21,171 nt of DNA, taken from NCBI GenBank assembly GCA_016839995.1, contig JAEOTD010000122.1, positions 1-21,171 on the forward strand, read 5' to 3'. This document shows positions 7,583 to 15,601 of this stretch, in pieces. Positions within the stretch are counted from its first letter, which is position 1. Each line of letters starts with the position of its first letter. This stretch comes from Candidatus Hermodarchaeota archaeon. GTDB lineage: Archaea; Asgardarchaeota; Hermodarchaeia; Hermodarchaeales; Hermodarchaeaceae. A model generated the notes under the pieces. That model made no database searches. It had not been told where the DNA came from and saw only the letters and a list, made by a program, of their open reading frames with translations. Both the position numbers and the translations under genes were made by a program.

Positions 7583-9409
7583 GTGTGTGGCATCTTCGCA
7601 ATCACCAGTAACAAACGAAACAATATCGGTGAAATCCTCGTCGAATGTGCCGAGAAACTCACCTACCGTGGGTATGATACCGTCGGCATCGCCACAGTAT
7701 ACAAGAATCGTATTCACCTTCGAAAAGACAAAGGCAAATTCAATGAAGTAGCCGAAAAACTTCGGCTCAATGAGATGAGGGGCTCAAAGGGAATTGCACA
7801 ACTTCGGTGGGCAACATTTGGTGCACCTAGCAAAATCAACGCGCAACCTCATCTTGATTGTGACGAAGACCTTTGTGCAGCACATAATGGGAATATCCTA
7901 AATTTTCTCCCCCTCCGTGAACAATACACCGAAGAGGGTCATACAGTCCGAAGCATGAATGATGGAGAAATCTGTGTTCATGCCGTAGAGCGATACTTCG
8001 ATCAAACAGGTGACTTGTTGGAGGCTATTCGAAGCGGGTGCGGTGATCTCAAAGGTGACTACGCTTTTGCTGTTATGCACCGAGATGACGATAAAATCTA
8101 TGCTGTAAAAATGGGATCCAGCTTATTCGCAGGTATAGGTGTCGGCGAAACATGTGTGAGTAGTGATTTACCCAGCATTCTACCAGTTACCAGGGAAATT
8201 ATCAATATTCATGACGGGGAAATGGTTATCCTCTCTCCTCAGTCCCTCGAGATTCGCCGTATTGCTGATGGAGAACCTATAGAAAGAAAACCCTACACCT
8301 CTGATGCCGATATTCGAGTGGCTCAGAAAGGCGGGTATCCTCATTTCATGCTAAAAGAAATTCATGAACAAGTCAGTGCTACAAGGACGCTTTTCAGTGC
8401 GATTCGTGAACCGTATATCAGCCAATTTGTTGAGACGCTCGTTAAAGCAGAAAGAGTCTTTTACGTTGCTTGTGGTTCCAGCTATCACGCCACCGTCGTG
8501 GGGAGTTACTATCTAAACGATTTAGCAAATATCGCTGCTATCCCAGTTATTGGAGGTCAGTTCAACTCCCTTTACGGTGAGTCCATCGGTGAAAATGATG
8601 TTGTCATATGTGTAAGTCAGAGCGGAGAAACAAAAGATGTCATCGATGTAGTTCATCACGCAAAGACACGAAAAGCCAAAATCCTCAGCGTAGTTAATGT
8701 GCTAGGCTCAACCTTAACGCACCTTAGTGACCTCTATCTGCCTATGGGATCCGGCTTTGAAATTAGCGTTCCTGCCACCAAGACATATACCAGCCAAGTG
8801 ACCCTCTTTAACTTCCTTGCAACTAAAGCTGGGGAAAGAAAAGGCATTCTAACCCCCAAAACCGCCGAATCTCTAATTTCGGAACTCAAAACTCAGCTTC
8901 CCTCTCTTATTGACGAAACAATCTCAACGACGACACTAAAGGCTCGAGCACTAGCCCCATACCTGTCCAAATATTCCCACTTCTATGTCCTCGGTCATGG
9001 ACTAACCCATGGTGTAGCACTTGAAGGCGCCCTAAAAATCAAAGAAGTTTGCTATATCGTCGCGGATGGTATGTATTCTAGCGAATTCAAACACGGTCCC
9101 CTTAGCATTGTCGACGAAGGCTACCCAATCATTTTTACAATAGCTCCAAATGACGCCGAACACATCGTAAATCACCTAGCAGAGGTCGAATGCCGTGGCG
9201 CACGTATTATCGCAACCGGTGAAGACCACCCCCTCCTGCGCCACTATGTAAAGAATGATGACTTTCTCGTTGTACCTCCATCTAGCCAGTACTTGAGTCC
9301 AATTCTCCAAGCAATCCCCCTACAACTCATTGCCTACCATTTGGCAACGTACAAGAATATTGATCCTGATTATCCCCGAAATATCAGCAAAACCCTAACC
9401 GTGCGATAA
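7583..9409 (+). CDS. glmS: Glutamine--fructose-6-phosphate aminotransferase (glucosamine-6-phosphate synthase)
   Basis: GlmS makes glucosamine-6-phosphate from fructose-6-phosphate and glutamine, the entry step to UDP-GlcNAc for surface glycans and N-glycosylation. The length (608) matches the E. coli enzyme. The N-terminal glutaminase domain starts with the nucleophile Cys2 (MCGI) and has RWAT (75-78) and HNGN (101-104). Two SIS domains follow: CGSSYHA (297-303), SQSGET (345-350) and EGALKIKE with E481, K485 and E488, plus H504 in FKHGPL. These catalytic residues fall at the same numbers as in E. coli. The C-terminus ends RNISKTLTVR, as in the family. Start is GTG at 7583, needed to place Cys directly after Met, with AAGGAG nine bases upstream. 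It lies 71 bases after the PLP enzyme gene, in the same orientation. Confidence 0.97.
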   Translation: MCGIFAITSNKRNNIGEILVECAEKLTYRGYDTVGIATVYKNRIHLRKDKGKFNEVAEKLRLNEMRGSKGIAQLRWATFGAPSKINAQPHLDCDEDLCAAHNGNILNFLPLREQYTEEGHTVRSMNDGEICVHAVERYFDQTGDLLEAIRSGCGDLKGDYAFAVMHRDDDKIYAVKMGSSLFAGIGVGETCVSSDLPSILPVTREIINIHDGEMVILSPQSLEIRRIADGEPIERKPYTSDADIRVAQKGGYPHFMLKEIHEQVSATRTLFSAIREPYISQFVETLVKAERVFYVACGSSYHATVVGSYYLNDLANIAAIPVIGGQFNSLYGESIGENDVVICVSQSGETKDVIDVVHHAKTRKAKILSVVNVLGSTLTHLSDLYLPMGSGFEISVPATKTYTSQVTLFNFLATKAGERKGILTPKTAESLISELKTQLPSLIDETISTTTLKARALAPYLSKYSHFYVLGHGLTHGVALEGALKIKEVCYIVADGMYSSEFKHGPLSIVDEGYPIIFTIAPNDAEHIVNHLAEVECRGARIIATGEDHPLLRHYVKNDDFLVVPPSSQYLSPILQAIPLQLIAYHLATYKNIDPDYPRNISKTLTVR

Positions 9410-9418
9410 TTCCTGACT

Positions 9419-10189
9419 CTATCTATCATAGACCTGTTGTAAATGTAGAAATTTCAGAGCATTCGTTGTTGTAGTAGTTGCCACCGCATCCGTGGTTATG
9501 CCCTTTAATTCGGCAATTTTGGCTGCAGCTTTAGGAAGATTCGATGGTTCATTGGTCTGTCCTGGAACGGGAGATAAGTATGGGGCATCAGTTTCTAAGA
9601 GCATATTTGCTAGGGGCATCGCCTTAGCAATGTGTTGCATCCGTTGACGGGAAACAACACTCGTGGGAACACTCATGAAGAACCTATCTTCTGCTGCCTG
9701 TTGCACATGTTCAGGATTATTGAAACAATGCAACTGGACATCAAACATTTTCTCTTCTCGTAAAATCTTCATCGCATCTGCTTCCGCATCACGCGAGTGG
9801 ACAACCAAGGGTAGATTCAGCTCATCAGCAAGATGAATGAATTCTATAAACGTGGATTTCTGGTTTTCTCGTTTTTTGGGATCTTTCACCCAGTAATAAT
9901 CTAATCCTACTTCACCGATGGCGACAATATCTTCAGCGTAATCATAAATGGCATTGATTGCGCGTTTAACCATGTGAGGAGTCGCTCGTGGAGGGTGTAG
10001 ACCAAAGGTGGGCCAAATAAATCCTGGGTATCGGTTTTTCAACTCTAATGCTTTAGGATAAAACTTTGGTTCAATAGCACTCACAACCACGCCTATGACC
10101 CCAGCCGCTTTCGCTCGACGAACGATGGCATCCACCTTTGGATACAGGCGTGGCATTTCCAGATGTGAATGGGTATCAAAAAACCTCAC
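9419..10189 (-). CDS. TatD-family metal-dependent hydrolase
   Basis: TatD proteins are amidohydrolase-superfamily TIM barrels, usually metal-dependent DNases. Metal ligands visible with the chosen start are H7 and H9 in DTHSHL, E93 in GEVGLD, H131 in VVHSRDA, H154 in LHCF and D201 in ETDAPYL; GLHP (63-66) is also conserved. The open frame extends upstream to a GTG at 10255, but I chose GTG at 10189 because it has GAAGGGA seven bases upstream, puts the DTHSH motif at the usual N-terminal position and gives 256 residues, normal for the family. An ATG at 10213 is less well spaced. It faces glmS tail to tail with nine bases between and diverges from the carbamoyltransferase at 10273. No link to its neighbours is evident. 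Confidence 0.93.
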   Translation of the reverse strand: MRFFDTHSHLEMPRLYPKVDAIVRRAKAAGVIGVVVSAIEPKFYPKALELKNRYPGFIWPTFGLHPPRATPHMVKRAINAIYDYAEDIVAIGEVGLDYYWVKDPKKRENQKSTFIEFIHLADELNLPLVVHSRDAEADAMKILREEKMFDVQLHCFNNPEHVQQAAEDRFFMSVPTSVVSRQRMQHIAKAMPLANMLLETDAPYLSPVPGQTNEPSNLPKAAAKIAELKGITTDAVATTTTTNALKFLHLQQVYDR

Positions 10190-10196
10190 GATGAAA

Positions 10197-10203
10197 TCCC
10201 TTC
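10197..10203 (-). promoter_or_regulatory. Ribosome binding site deciding the tatD-like start
   Basis: GAAGGGA on the minus strand lies seven bases before the GTG at 10189. It is the best-spaced Shine-Dalgarno in this region and supports the shorter TatD product over the upstream GTG and ATG options. Confidence 0.6.
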
Positions 10204-10226
10204 TCGATAGCATCCTCTCGAAAGCT

Positions 10227-10240
10227 TCAAAAGGTTTTGA
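10227..10240. promoter_or_regulatory. Dyad TCAAAA-GG-TTTTGA, candidate operator
   Basis: A perfect 6-base-arm inverted repeat sits in the 83-base gap between the divergent tatD-like gene and the first carbamoyltransferase. Its centre is about 40 bases upstream of the ATG at 10273, where an archaeal core promoter would lie for a short-leader transcript. The role is inferred from position and symmetry only. Confidence 0.35.
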
Positions 10241-10272
10241 CTCTACCGCATCCACATACTAAGATACTGAAG

Positions 10273-11301
10273 ATGATTACGATGGATCTTCGTGGCAGAG
10301 ATATGATAACCACTCAAGAGTGGACCCGAGAAGAACTCGAAGCAGTTCTTAAATTTTCAAAGGATTTGAAGAAGAAAACAAAAGCGGGAAAATCTCCTCA
10401 CCTTTTGTCGGATAAGACTTTCTTCATGCTTTTCTATAACACCAGCACACGAACCCGCGCCAGCTTTGAAGCTGCCCTAACAGAGCTTGGTGGCCATGCG
10501 CAATTTCTTGAACCTGGAGCAATGCGACTTGGTGAAGGTGAAAGCGTCAAAGACACTGCTAATACGCTAGCTCGCTATGGTCACGGCATTGGAATTCGGA
10601 TTCTCGAGAAGGCAGTTGGTTATGTCTATGGACGTGGCAATCAAGTTCTCCGAGATTATGCGAAATGGTCTGATATTCCCATTGTCAACATGGCTGATGA
10701 TAAGTTTCATCCCTGTCAATCACTTACCGACCTCATGACGGTCCAAGAGAATTTTCCAAAAATTCAAGGGAAGAAATTTGTTTTTTCATGGGCTTATAGC
10801 CGCCATTCCCGTTCCTGGTGTAGTGTTCAAAGTGCTATCCTCACAGCAACACGGTTTGGAATGGATGTCACACTTGCTCACCCTCCCGGTTTTGAATTAG
10901 ATGCTGAAATCATGGAATGGTGTCACCAGAATGCCCATGAATCCGGTGGCGGGTTTTCAATTACAAATGATGTCAAAGATGCATATTCAGGTGCACATGT
11001 CGTATATCCCCGATCTTGGATGAGTGCTGAATGCTCAGCCGTCGGCATCGATAAATGGGGTGAAGATACCGAAGCCCAACTCCATGAGAACTATCGCGAC
11101 TGGATCTGCAATTCCGAACTAATGGATTTAACCAACAAAGACGCCATCTACATGCACTGTCTTCCCGTTTTTCGTGGTGAGGAGGCGACCGATGAGGTTG
11201 TTGATAGTCCTCAAAGTGTAATCTTCGACCAGGCAGAGAATCGCATGCATCTACAGAAAGGTCTTCTCTCCCTTATTATGAGTGATGAGAACTTACTTTA
11301 A
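10273..11301 (+). CDS. Acetylornithine-transcarbamylase/YgeW-like carbamoyltransferase, paralogue 1
   Basis: This 342-residue member of the aspartate/ornithine carbamoyltransferase superfamily has the carbamoyl-phosphate motif STRTR (58-62), HPCQ (146-149) and HCLP (295-298). It is not a standard ornithine enzyme: the SMG ornithine loop is absent (the segment reads YPRSWMSAEC). The C-terminus (EATDEVVDSP, QAENRMHLQK) resembles acetylornithine transcarbamylase (AOTC) and YgeW. Where paralogue 2 and YgeW read SPS-x-x-KPL-x-VPQ, this protein reads SRHSRSWCSVQS, so the second-substrate site differs. The residue matching the carboxylated lysine of AOTC is Glu304. The start is uncertain: ATG 10273 or 10282 are both possible with weak ribosome binding sites; a TTG at 10237 is unlikely. 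The amino substrate is unknown, and the enzyme may run in the carbamoyl-phosphate-forming direction. Confidence 0.88.
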   Translation: MITMDLRGRDMITTQEWTREELEAVLKFSKDLKKKTKAGKSPHLLSDKTFFMLFYNTSTRTRASFEAALTELGGHAQFLEPGAMRLGEGESVKDTANTLARYGHGIGIRILEKAVGYVYGRGNQVLRDYAKWSDIPIVNMADDKFHPCQSLTDLMTVQENFPKIQGKKFVFSWAYSRHSRSWCSVQSAILTATRFGMDVTLAHPPGFELDAEIMEWCHQNAHESGGGFSITNDVKDAYSGAHVVYPRSWMSAECSAVGIDKWGEDTEAQLHENYRDWICNSELMDLTNKDAIYMHCLPVFRGEEATDEVVDSPQSVIFDQAENRMHLQKGLLSLIMSDENLL

Positions 11302-11316
11302 ACGCGAGAATTACCG

Positions 11317-12378
11317 TTACTTCGGCTCACCCATTATAGCAGCCATAATGGCTTTCTGAGAGTGAAGTCGGTTCTCCGCTTCATCAAAGGCAATACTCCA
11401 TTTTCCGTCAAGTACTTCATCAGTTACTTCGAATCCACGATCAGCTGGTAAACAATGCATGTATTTGACATCTTTAGCCCCCAGCTCCATTTTTTCTGGG
11501 GTAGCTATCCAATCCTTATTTGCGTCAAACAACTTCTGACATCCCTCCCAATCTTCTGCAGGAGCAATGGGTGGAATATGATGTTTACTCGTCCAGCATT
11601 TCGGATAGACATAATGTGCACCCGAAAAGGCTTCTTCAATGTCATTGGTGATTTCAAAGGAGCCTCCATATTCGGCTACGTTCTTTTCACACATTTCAAT
11701 GATTTTAGGGTCTAATTCGAAGCCCTTGGGGTGGGCCAACACCGTATCCATACCCCATTTGGTCCCCATCAAAACACCACTTTGGGGGACAGCAAGAGGT
11801 TTTTTCATACTAGGACTATAAGCCCAACTCATCACAAACTTCTTCCCTTGTACCTTCGGCGAGTGTTCTTGAATCGCCTGCATATCGGCCATAGCTTGGC
11901 AGGGATGGTAGACATCATCCTCCATGTTGATAAGAGGAACATCTGACCATTTAGCAAATTCTCGGAGAACACGATGGCCTCTCCCGTAAATCCAATTCGT
12001 ATGTGAACCGTAAATTCGAATAGCAATTGCATCACCCATTCGGGCGAGAACTCGAGCCACATCGGAAATCCGTTCGCTAGTATATGCTTCCTCATCGTCT
12101 GGCAAAGCGGGTCGATAAACATCCTGCGGAGAAAGGAAGTGAGCATGACCACCCATTTGCGTCATACCAGCCTCAAACGAATTTCGTGTTCGCAAAGATC
12201 GATTGAAGAAAATCATAAACAACGTTTGCCGGAGGAGGTAATCATGAGGTTTTCGGGCTTTCTGCAAATTCTTTATCTTGATCGCTGCATCAATTAATGT
12301 TTGCAGCTCTTCTTGGCTCCATTCTTGGATAGTCAACCAGTCACGGCCATGGTATTTACCAACTATGTCAGAACCCAT
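11317..12378 (-). CDS. Acetylornithine-transcarbamylase/YgeW-like carbamoyltransferase, paralogue 2
   Basis: This 353-residue carbamoyltransferase is clearly paralogous to the gene facing it. Motifs are SLRTR (61-65, Leu in place of the usual Thr), HPCQ (158-161), SWAYSPSMKKPLAVPQ (184-199, nearly as in E. coli YgeW), YPKCWTSKHH (258-267, no ornithine SMG loop) and HCLPADRG (308-315). The C-terminus with DEAENRLHSQKAIMAA resembles acetylornithine transcarbamylase. Glu317 replaces the lysine that is carboxylated in that enzyme. It has a longer loop after HFLSP than paralogue 1. The start ATG at 12378 is chosen because GGTGA lies seven bases upstream; the open frame reaches 12438, overlapping the amidohydrolase by 16 bases. 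It lies 44 bases after that gene and is likely co-transcribed with it. The substrate is unassigned. Confidence 0.9.
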   Translation of the reverse strand: MGSDIVGKYHGRDWLTIQEWSQEELQTLIDAAIKIKNLQKARKPHDYLLRQTLFMIFFNRSLRTRNSFEAGMTQMGGHAHFLSPQDVYRPALPDDEEAYTSERISDVARVLARMGDAIAIRIYGSHTNWIYGRGHRVLREFAKWSDVPLINMEDDVYHPCQAMADMQAIQEHSPKVQGKKFVMSWAYSPSMKKPLAVPQSGVLMGTKWGMDTVLAHPKGFELDPKIIEMCEKNVAEYGGSFEITNDIEEAFSGAHYVYPKCWTSKHHIPPIAPAEDWEGCQKLFDANKDWIATPEKMELGAKDVKYMHCLPADRGFEVTDEVLDGKWSIAFDEAENRLHSQKAIMAAIMGEPK

Positions 12379-12385
12379 TTCAGAG

Positions 12386-12390
12386 TCACC
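12386..12390 (-). promoter_or_regulatory. Ribosome binding site deciding the start of carbamoyltransferase 2
   Basis: GGTGA on the minus strand is spaced seven bases from the ATG at 12378. It favours this start over the upstream ATG at 12438, which would add 20 non-conserved residues and overlap the preceding gene. Confidence 0.6.
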
Positions 12391-12422
12391 TTTACTGATT
12401 GCGAATAAAATCGAAAGCACCT

Positions 12423-13814
12423 TTAAGCTTTTTTCCATCGACTTTGAATCTCGACCTCTGCTCGTTCGAGGAGTTGTTGTCCTCGTTCCCTGGCGTTATC
12501 AATTACTTTCTTCTCGTCCAAGGTTAGTAGTTGTCCTTCATGTACCAAGATTTGTCCATTCACTATTGTGGTATGAACGTTGAAACCGTTAGCAGCATAG
12601 ATAATGTTACTGACAGGATTATAGGTTGGTGCAAGGTTCAGTTGATTCGTATCCACCATTACTAAATCTGCCTTCTTTCCCAGTTCAATACTTCCAATTT
12701 CCTTCTCTAGCCCGATGGCTTTAGCTCCATTTATTGTTGCCATTTCCAAAACCGTTTCCGCAGGCATTGTCAAAGGATTCAAAGTACGTGCTTTGTGGAT
12801 TACAGCTGCAAGAAACATTTCCCGAAACATATCATAAGCATTATTACTTGGTCCCCCATCACAGCCTAAACAAACGTTGATACCAGCGTCGATCATTTCA
12901 GGAATGAGAGCAATACCCGAGGCAAGCTTTGAATTACTCGCGGGGCAGTGGCACATGTGAGTGCCAGTCTCAACATAAATTGGGAACTCCTTTGGGCTAA
13001 TCCAAACACCATGCACCAATACCACGTTTTTACCCATCATTCCAACATCACGAGCAAATTCTGCGGGAAGCTGATTGAATTGGGCTTTCGTATACTCTAC
13101 GTCTTCTTTCACCTCACCCAGATGCATAGTTATTCCCATATGGCGTTTCCGAGCTAAATCGGCAACTCTACGGTATAACTCAGGACTAACTGCACCAGGT
13201 GTTCGAGCCCCCCACCAAATGAAAACTCGCCCATCAGCAGCACCCTGCCACTTACTATGCATTGACAAAGTTTCAGCAATACATTCCTCAGGATCCTCAA
13301 TCATTCCCTCATACATGATTGATTCTTCATCAGCATAACCTGTCCAATCCATGAAAAGTTTTGACAGACAACCACGGATACCCGTCTTTTCAACGACTTG
13401 GGCAATCCCATCTAAACCATAGCGTTTGTGAATCATGCTTTCGAGAAAACTCGTTGTTCCAGATTTTAGCATCTCGGCAATGCAAAGCTCCGCACTAACT
13501 CTCCCATCTTCTGGTGTAAAATTCCCCTGAAGAACCCAAACATAATCGCGAAGCCAAGGAATGAGATCAACATCATCTGCCGTACCTCGAATCAGCGCCT
13601 GGGCTAAATGCACATGGCAGTCAATGAGACCAGGAATGAGAATCTTATTCTTACCCGGGATCCTAGTTTCAGCGTTGTATTTCTGTTTGATTTCATGGGA
13701 TTTACCAACAGCAATGATGCGTTGATCTTCCACAACAACCGCGCCATCAGAAATTATTCGACGCTGTGGATCCATGGTGATGACGGTTGCCCCATCAATT
13801 ATCAAATCTGACAT
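12423..13814 (-). CDS. ATZ/TRZ-type amidohydrolase (aminohydrolase/deaminase family)
   Basis: This 463-residue protein belongs to the amidohydrolase branch holding guanine and 8-oxoguanine deaminases, SAH/MTA deaminases, chlorohydrolases and SsnA. Metal and catalytic residues are H67 and H69 (DCHVHL), H231 and E234 (MHLGE), H268 (LVHGVW) and D319 (GCDGG). The NSKLASGIA segment (294-302) is typical of purine and triazine deaminases. The C-terminal GSIELGKKADLVMVD is the usual composite beta-domain return. Start ATG 13814 is chosen because MSDLIIDGA is the standard family beginning; the open frame extends 58 residues upstream with unrelated sequence. It lies 44 bases before carbamoyltransferase 2 and diverges from the MoaD-like gene. 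A purine or other N-heterocycle amino group is a plausible substrate, but the specificity cannot be read from sequence. Confidence 0.9.
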   Translation of the reverse strand: MSDLIIDGATVITMDPQRRIISDGAVVVEDQRIIAVGKSHEIKQKYNAETRIPGKNKILIPGLIDCHVHLAQALIRGTADDVDLIPWLRDYVWVLQGNFTPEDGRVSAELCIAEMLKSGTTSFLESMIHKRYGLDGIAQVVEKTGIRGCLSKLFMDWTGYADEESIMYEGMIEDPEECIAETLSMHSKWQGAADGRVFIWWGARTPGAVSPELYRRVADLARKRHMGITMHLGEVKEDVEYTKAQFNQLPAEFARDVGMMGKNVVLVHGVWISPKEFPIYVETGTHMCHCPASNSKLASGIALIPEMIDAGINVCLGCDGGPSNNAYDMFREMFLAAVIHKARTLNPLTMPAETVLEMATINGAKAIGLEKEIGSIELGKKADLVMVDTNQLNLAPTYNPVSNIIYAANGFNVHTTIVNGQILVHEGQLLTLDEKKVIDNARERGQQLLERAEVEIQSRWKKA

Positions 13815-13870
13815 GAAAATCAGCCTTGAGCATGTGATACTATTCCTCTTAAGGATTGGGTTTCTTAATG

Positions 13871-13880
13871 AATAAATATA
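13871..13880 (+). promoter_or_regulatory. TATA-like box in divergent promoter region
   Basis: AATAAATATA lies in the 117-base gap between the divergent amidohydrolase and MoaD-like starts. For the plus strand it is about 55 bases before the ATG at 13932, implying a leader of roughly 25-30 bases that would include the GAGGA ribosome binding site near 13918-13922. Assigned from base composition and distance only. Confidence 0.35.
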
Positions 13881-13931
13881 CCAGCAAGTTTTTGTGTTGT
13901 CAGGCGTTTGCCGGTGTGAGGAACCTAGAGC

Positions 13932-14213
13932 ATGCACGTAGTCGTTCGCACAATCGGCCCATTCACTGATCAATTTGGGTTTCATCAATTAACAGTGAAT
14001 TTCAGAGGTCGAACGATTAATGATTTACTGAATCAGCTCTGCGATGAACGCGGACAAAAATTCTGTAATATTGTTTTTGATCAGGATGGTCAGTTGCGAC
14101 GTTACATCAAAGTTCTTGTTAATGGTCGTGGCCTTCATGTCCTACAAGGTCTCGACACCCCTCTTACGGATGGAGATGTCATTGCGTTATTTCCGCCAGT
14201 TGCTGGGGGGTAA
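13932..14213 (+). CDS. MoaD/ThiS-like ubiquitin-fold sulfur carrier 1
   Basis: This 93-residue beta-grasp protein ends in PPVAGG; a C-terminal Gly-Gly is the hallmark of sulfur carriers (MoaD, ThiS) and archaeal SAMPs, which are adenylated by an E1-like enzyme and thiocarboxylated or conjugated. The region RYIKVLVNGRG (57-67), LDTPLTDGDVIALFPP (74-89) fits MoaD well. AOR enzymes need tungstopterin, whose dithiolene sulfurs come from MoaD, which fits the AOR operon 1.4 kb downstream. It is the lone plus-strand gene among minus-strand genes and ends four bases from the SsnA-like stop. It resembles the second MoaD-like protein at 19289. A SAMP-like protein modifier is the alternative. Confidence 0.88.
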   Translation: MHVVVRTIGPFTDQFGFHQLTVNFRGRTINDLLNQLCDERGQKFCNIVFDQDGQLRRYIKVLVNGRGLHVLQGLDTPLTDGDVIALFPPVAGG

Positions 14214-14217
14214 TAAC

Positions 14218-15555
14218 CTATTCCGTGGTGATTCCAAGCTTTTCCCATAATTTTGGCACGACGCGTTCAAGTGCCTTTTCAACAACGTTCGCTTTCACAG
14301 ATACCACTTTGTGATTTTCGACAACCTGTTTTCCATTCACGAAGACCTGCTCAACATCATGTGCGGTACAGCCATAGACAATGTACCCATAAACCCCCTC
14401 TGGTAAAATTGGTGTAACTTTGGGGTTAGGATGGAGCATAACTAAATCCGCTTGTTTTCCTGTTTCTATAGAGCCAATCTTCTCCCCAAGTCCATAGACT
14501 TGAGCACCATTGATTGTTGCCATCTCAATAATTTGTTGAGGAGTCGTAACCCGTGTATCTAGATGGTGAACTTTGTGAATGAGATACGCTGTTCGGATAT
14601 TTTCAATTGCATCAAAAATGAATCCATCATTGCCCAGGCAGACAGGTATGCCTAATTCATACATTTCTTTGACTGGGGTAACACCGACGGCGTTGTTCAT
14701 GTTACTCATTGGGTTATGTGCCACTGTTGCTCCACTACCTTTAATCAACTGTAATTCATCATGATTTACATGAACACAATGGGCCAGAACCACATCAGAT
14801 CCAAGGACTCCAAGATCAAAAAGTCGTTCAACAGTGCGTTTGTCATATCTTTCGATATTGTGGTAGACGTCAATTAGACCTTCACTGGTGTGAATGGTGA
14901 GTGGTGACGGTAATTTATCGGCTTGCTCTCGAGTTTTTTGAATGAGTTCATCGCTTAAAGTAAATGAGGCATGTAAGCTATACATCCCTGTAAGAAGGTC
15001 ATTTGGTTCTTGCTGGAGTTTCTTAATGAAACGGACATTCTCCTTCAGTCCACGGGCTCCTTCGCTTTTTGAATTTCTTTCAGTTGCCTCGAATGCTAAA
15101 ATTCCCCGCATACCCACTTCTGTGACGCCTTTTGCTATTGCATCTAACACACCTTCAATGGAACCCGGGCCAGAATAGGTGTCAGCAAAGCATGTTGTTC
15201 CGCTACGAATGAACTCGTAACACGATGCAAGAGCACTAGCATACGCATCTTCATTAACAAACGCTGAATCTACTTTCCACCAAATGCGGTCGAGAATCTG
15301 AAGAAAATCTGTTGTGGGTTTGATATCCAATGGTGCTCCACGGAGCATAATACCATACAGGTGGGTATGACCACAAATGAATCCAGGCAAGACCATACGA
15401 CCCGTACCATCAACAACCTTATCCGCTGATTCCTTGAGATTCGAACCAACTGCTGAGATTGTCGAACCATCGATTAGAAGGTCAGTATTTTTCAAGATTC
15501 GTCGTTGAGGGTCCATGGTGACAATTATTGCGTTTTTAATCAACGTACGCAACAC
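14218..15555 (-). CDS. ssnA: SsnA-like amidohydrolase
   Basis: This 445-residue amidohydrolase matches E. coli SsnA in characteristic places: PGFICGHTHLYG (57-68), DFLQILDRIWWKVD (83-96), FEATERN (155-161), HNPMSNMNNAVG (280-291) and GNDGFIFD (308-315). Metal and catalytic residues are H63, H65, H222 and E225 (HTSEG), H259 (AHC) and D310; H195 (LHASFT) is also conserved. SsnA belongs to the bacterial cluster linked to anaerobic purine/uric-acid breakdown, with YgeW and YgfK, although its exact reaction is not firmly settled to my knowledge. Start GTG 15555 has GGAG six bases upstream. It diverges from the ferredoxin-AOR operon over a 90-base gap with a strong dyad. The SsnA family call is good; the substrate is inferred. 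Confidence 0.85.
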   Translation of the reverse strand: MLRTLIKNAIIVTMDPQRRILKNTDLLIDGSTISAVGSNLKESADKVVDGTGRMVLPGFICGHTHLYGIMLRGAPLDIKPTTDFLQILDRIWWKVDSAFVNEDAYASALASCYEFIRSGTTCFADTYSGPGSIEGVLDAIAKGVTEVGMRGILAFEATERNSKSEGARGLKENVRFIKKLQQEPNDLLTGMYSLHASFTLSDELIQKTREQADKLPSPLTIHTSEGLIDVYHNIERYDKRTVERLFDLGVLGSDVVLAHCVHVNHDELQLIKGSGATVAHNPMSNMNNAVGVTPVKEMYELGIPVCLGNDGFIFDAIENIRTAYLIHKVHHLDTRVTTPQQIIEMATINGAQVYGLGEKIGSIETGKQADLVMLHPNPKVTPILPEGVYGYIVYGCTAHDVEQVFVNGKQVVENHKVVSVKANVVEKALERVVPKLWEKLGITTE

Positions 15556-15601
15556 AATCTACTCCATACTTACTATTATGGGTGAATAATGGTTATCGAG
15601 T

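Noticed and set aside
11832..12152. 106-codon open frame on the minus strand
   Set aside because: It is a shifted frame inside carbamoyltransferase 2, which is conserved throughout this stretch.
10273..12378. Annotating either carbamoyltransferase as ornithine carbamoyltransferase ArgF
   Set aside because: Carbamoyl-phosphate and HCLP motifs are shared by the superfamily, but the ornithine-binding SMG loop is missing in both and the C-termini match acetylornithine-transcarbamylase/YgeW-type proteins.
13815..13988. 58-residue N-terminal extension of the amidohydrolase
   Set aside because: The extension covers the divergent promoter region and part of the MoaD gene on the other strand, and family members begin at the MSDLIIDGA-type strand.
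12423..15555. Treating the two amidohydrolases as a recent tandem duplication
   Set aside because: They share the fold, metal ligands and an almost identical start (VTMDPQRRI), but the central parts differ greatly (SsnA-type versus NSKLASGIA-type), so they are old paralogues with separate roles.
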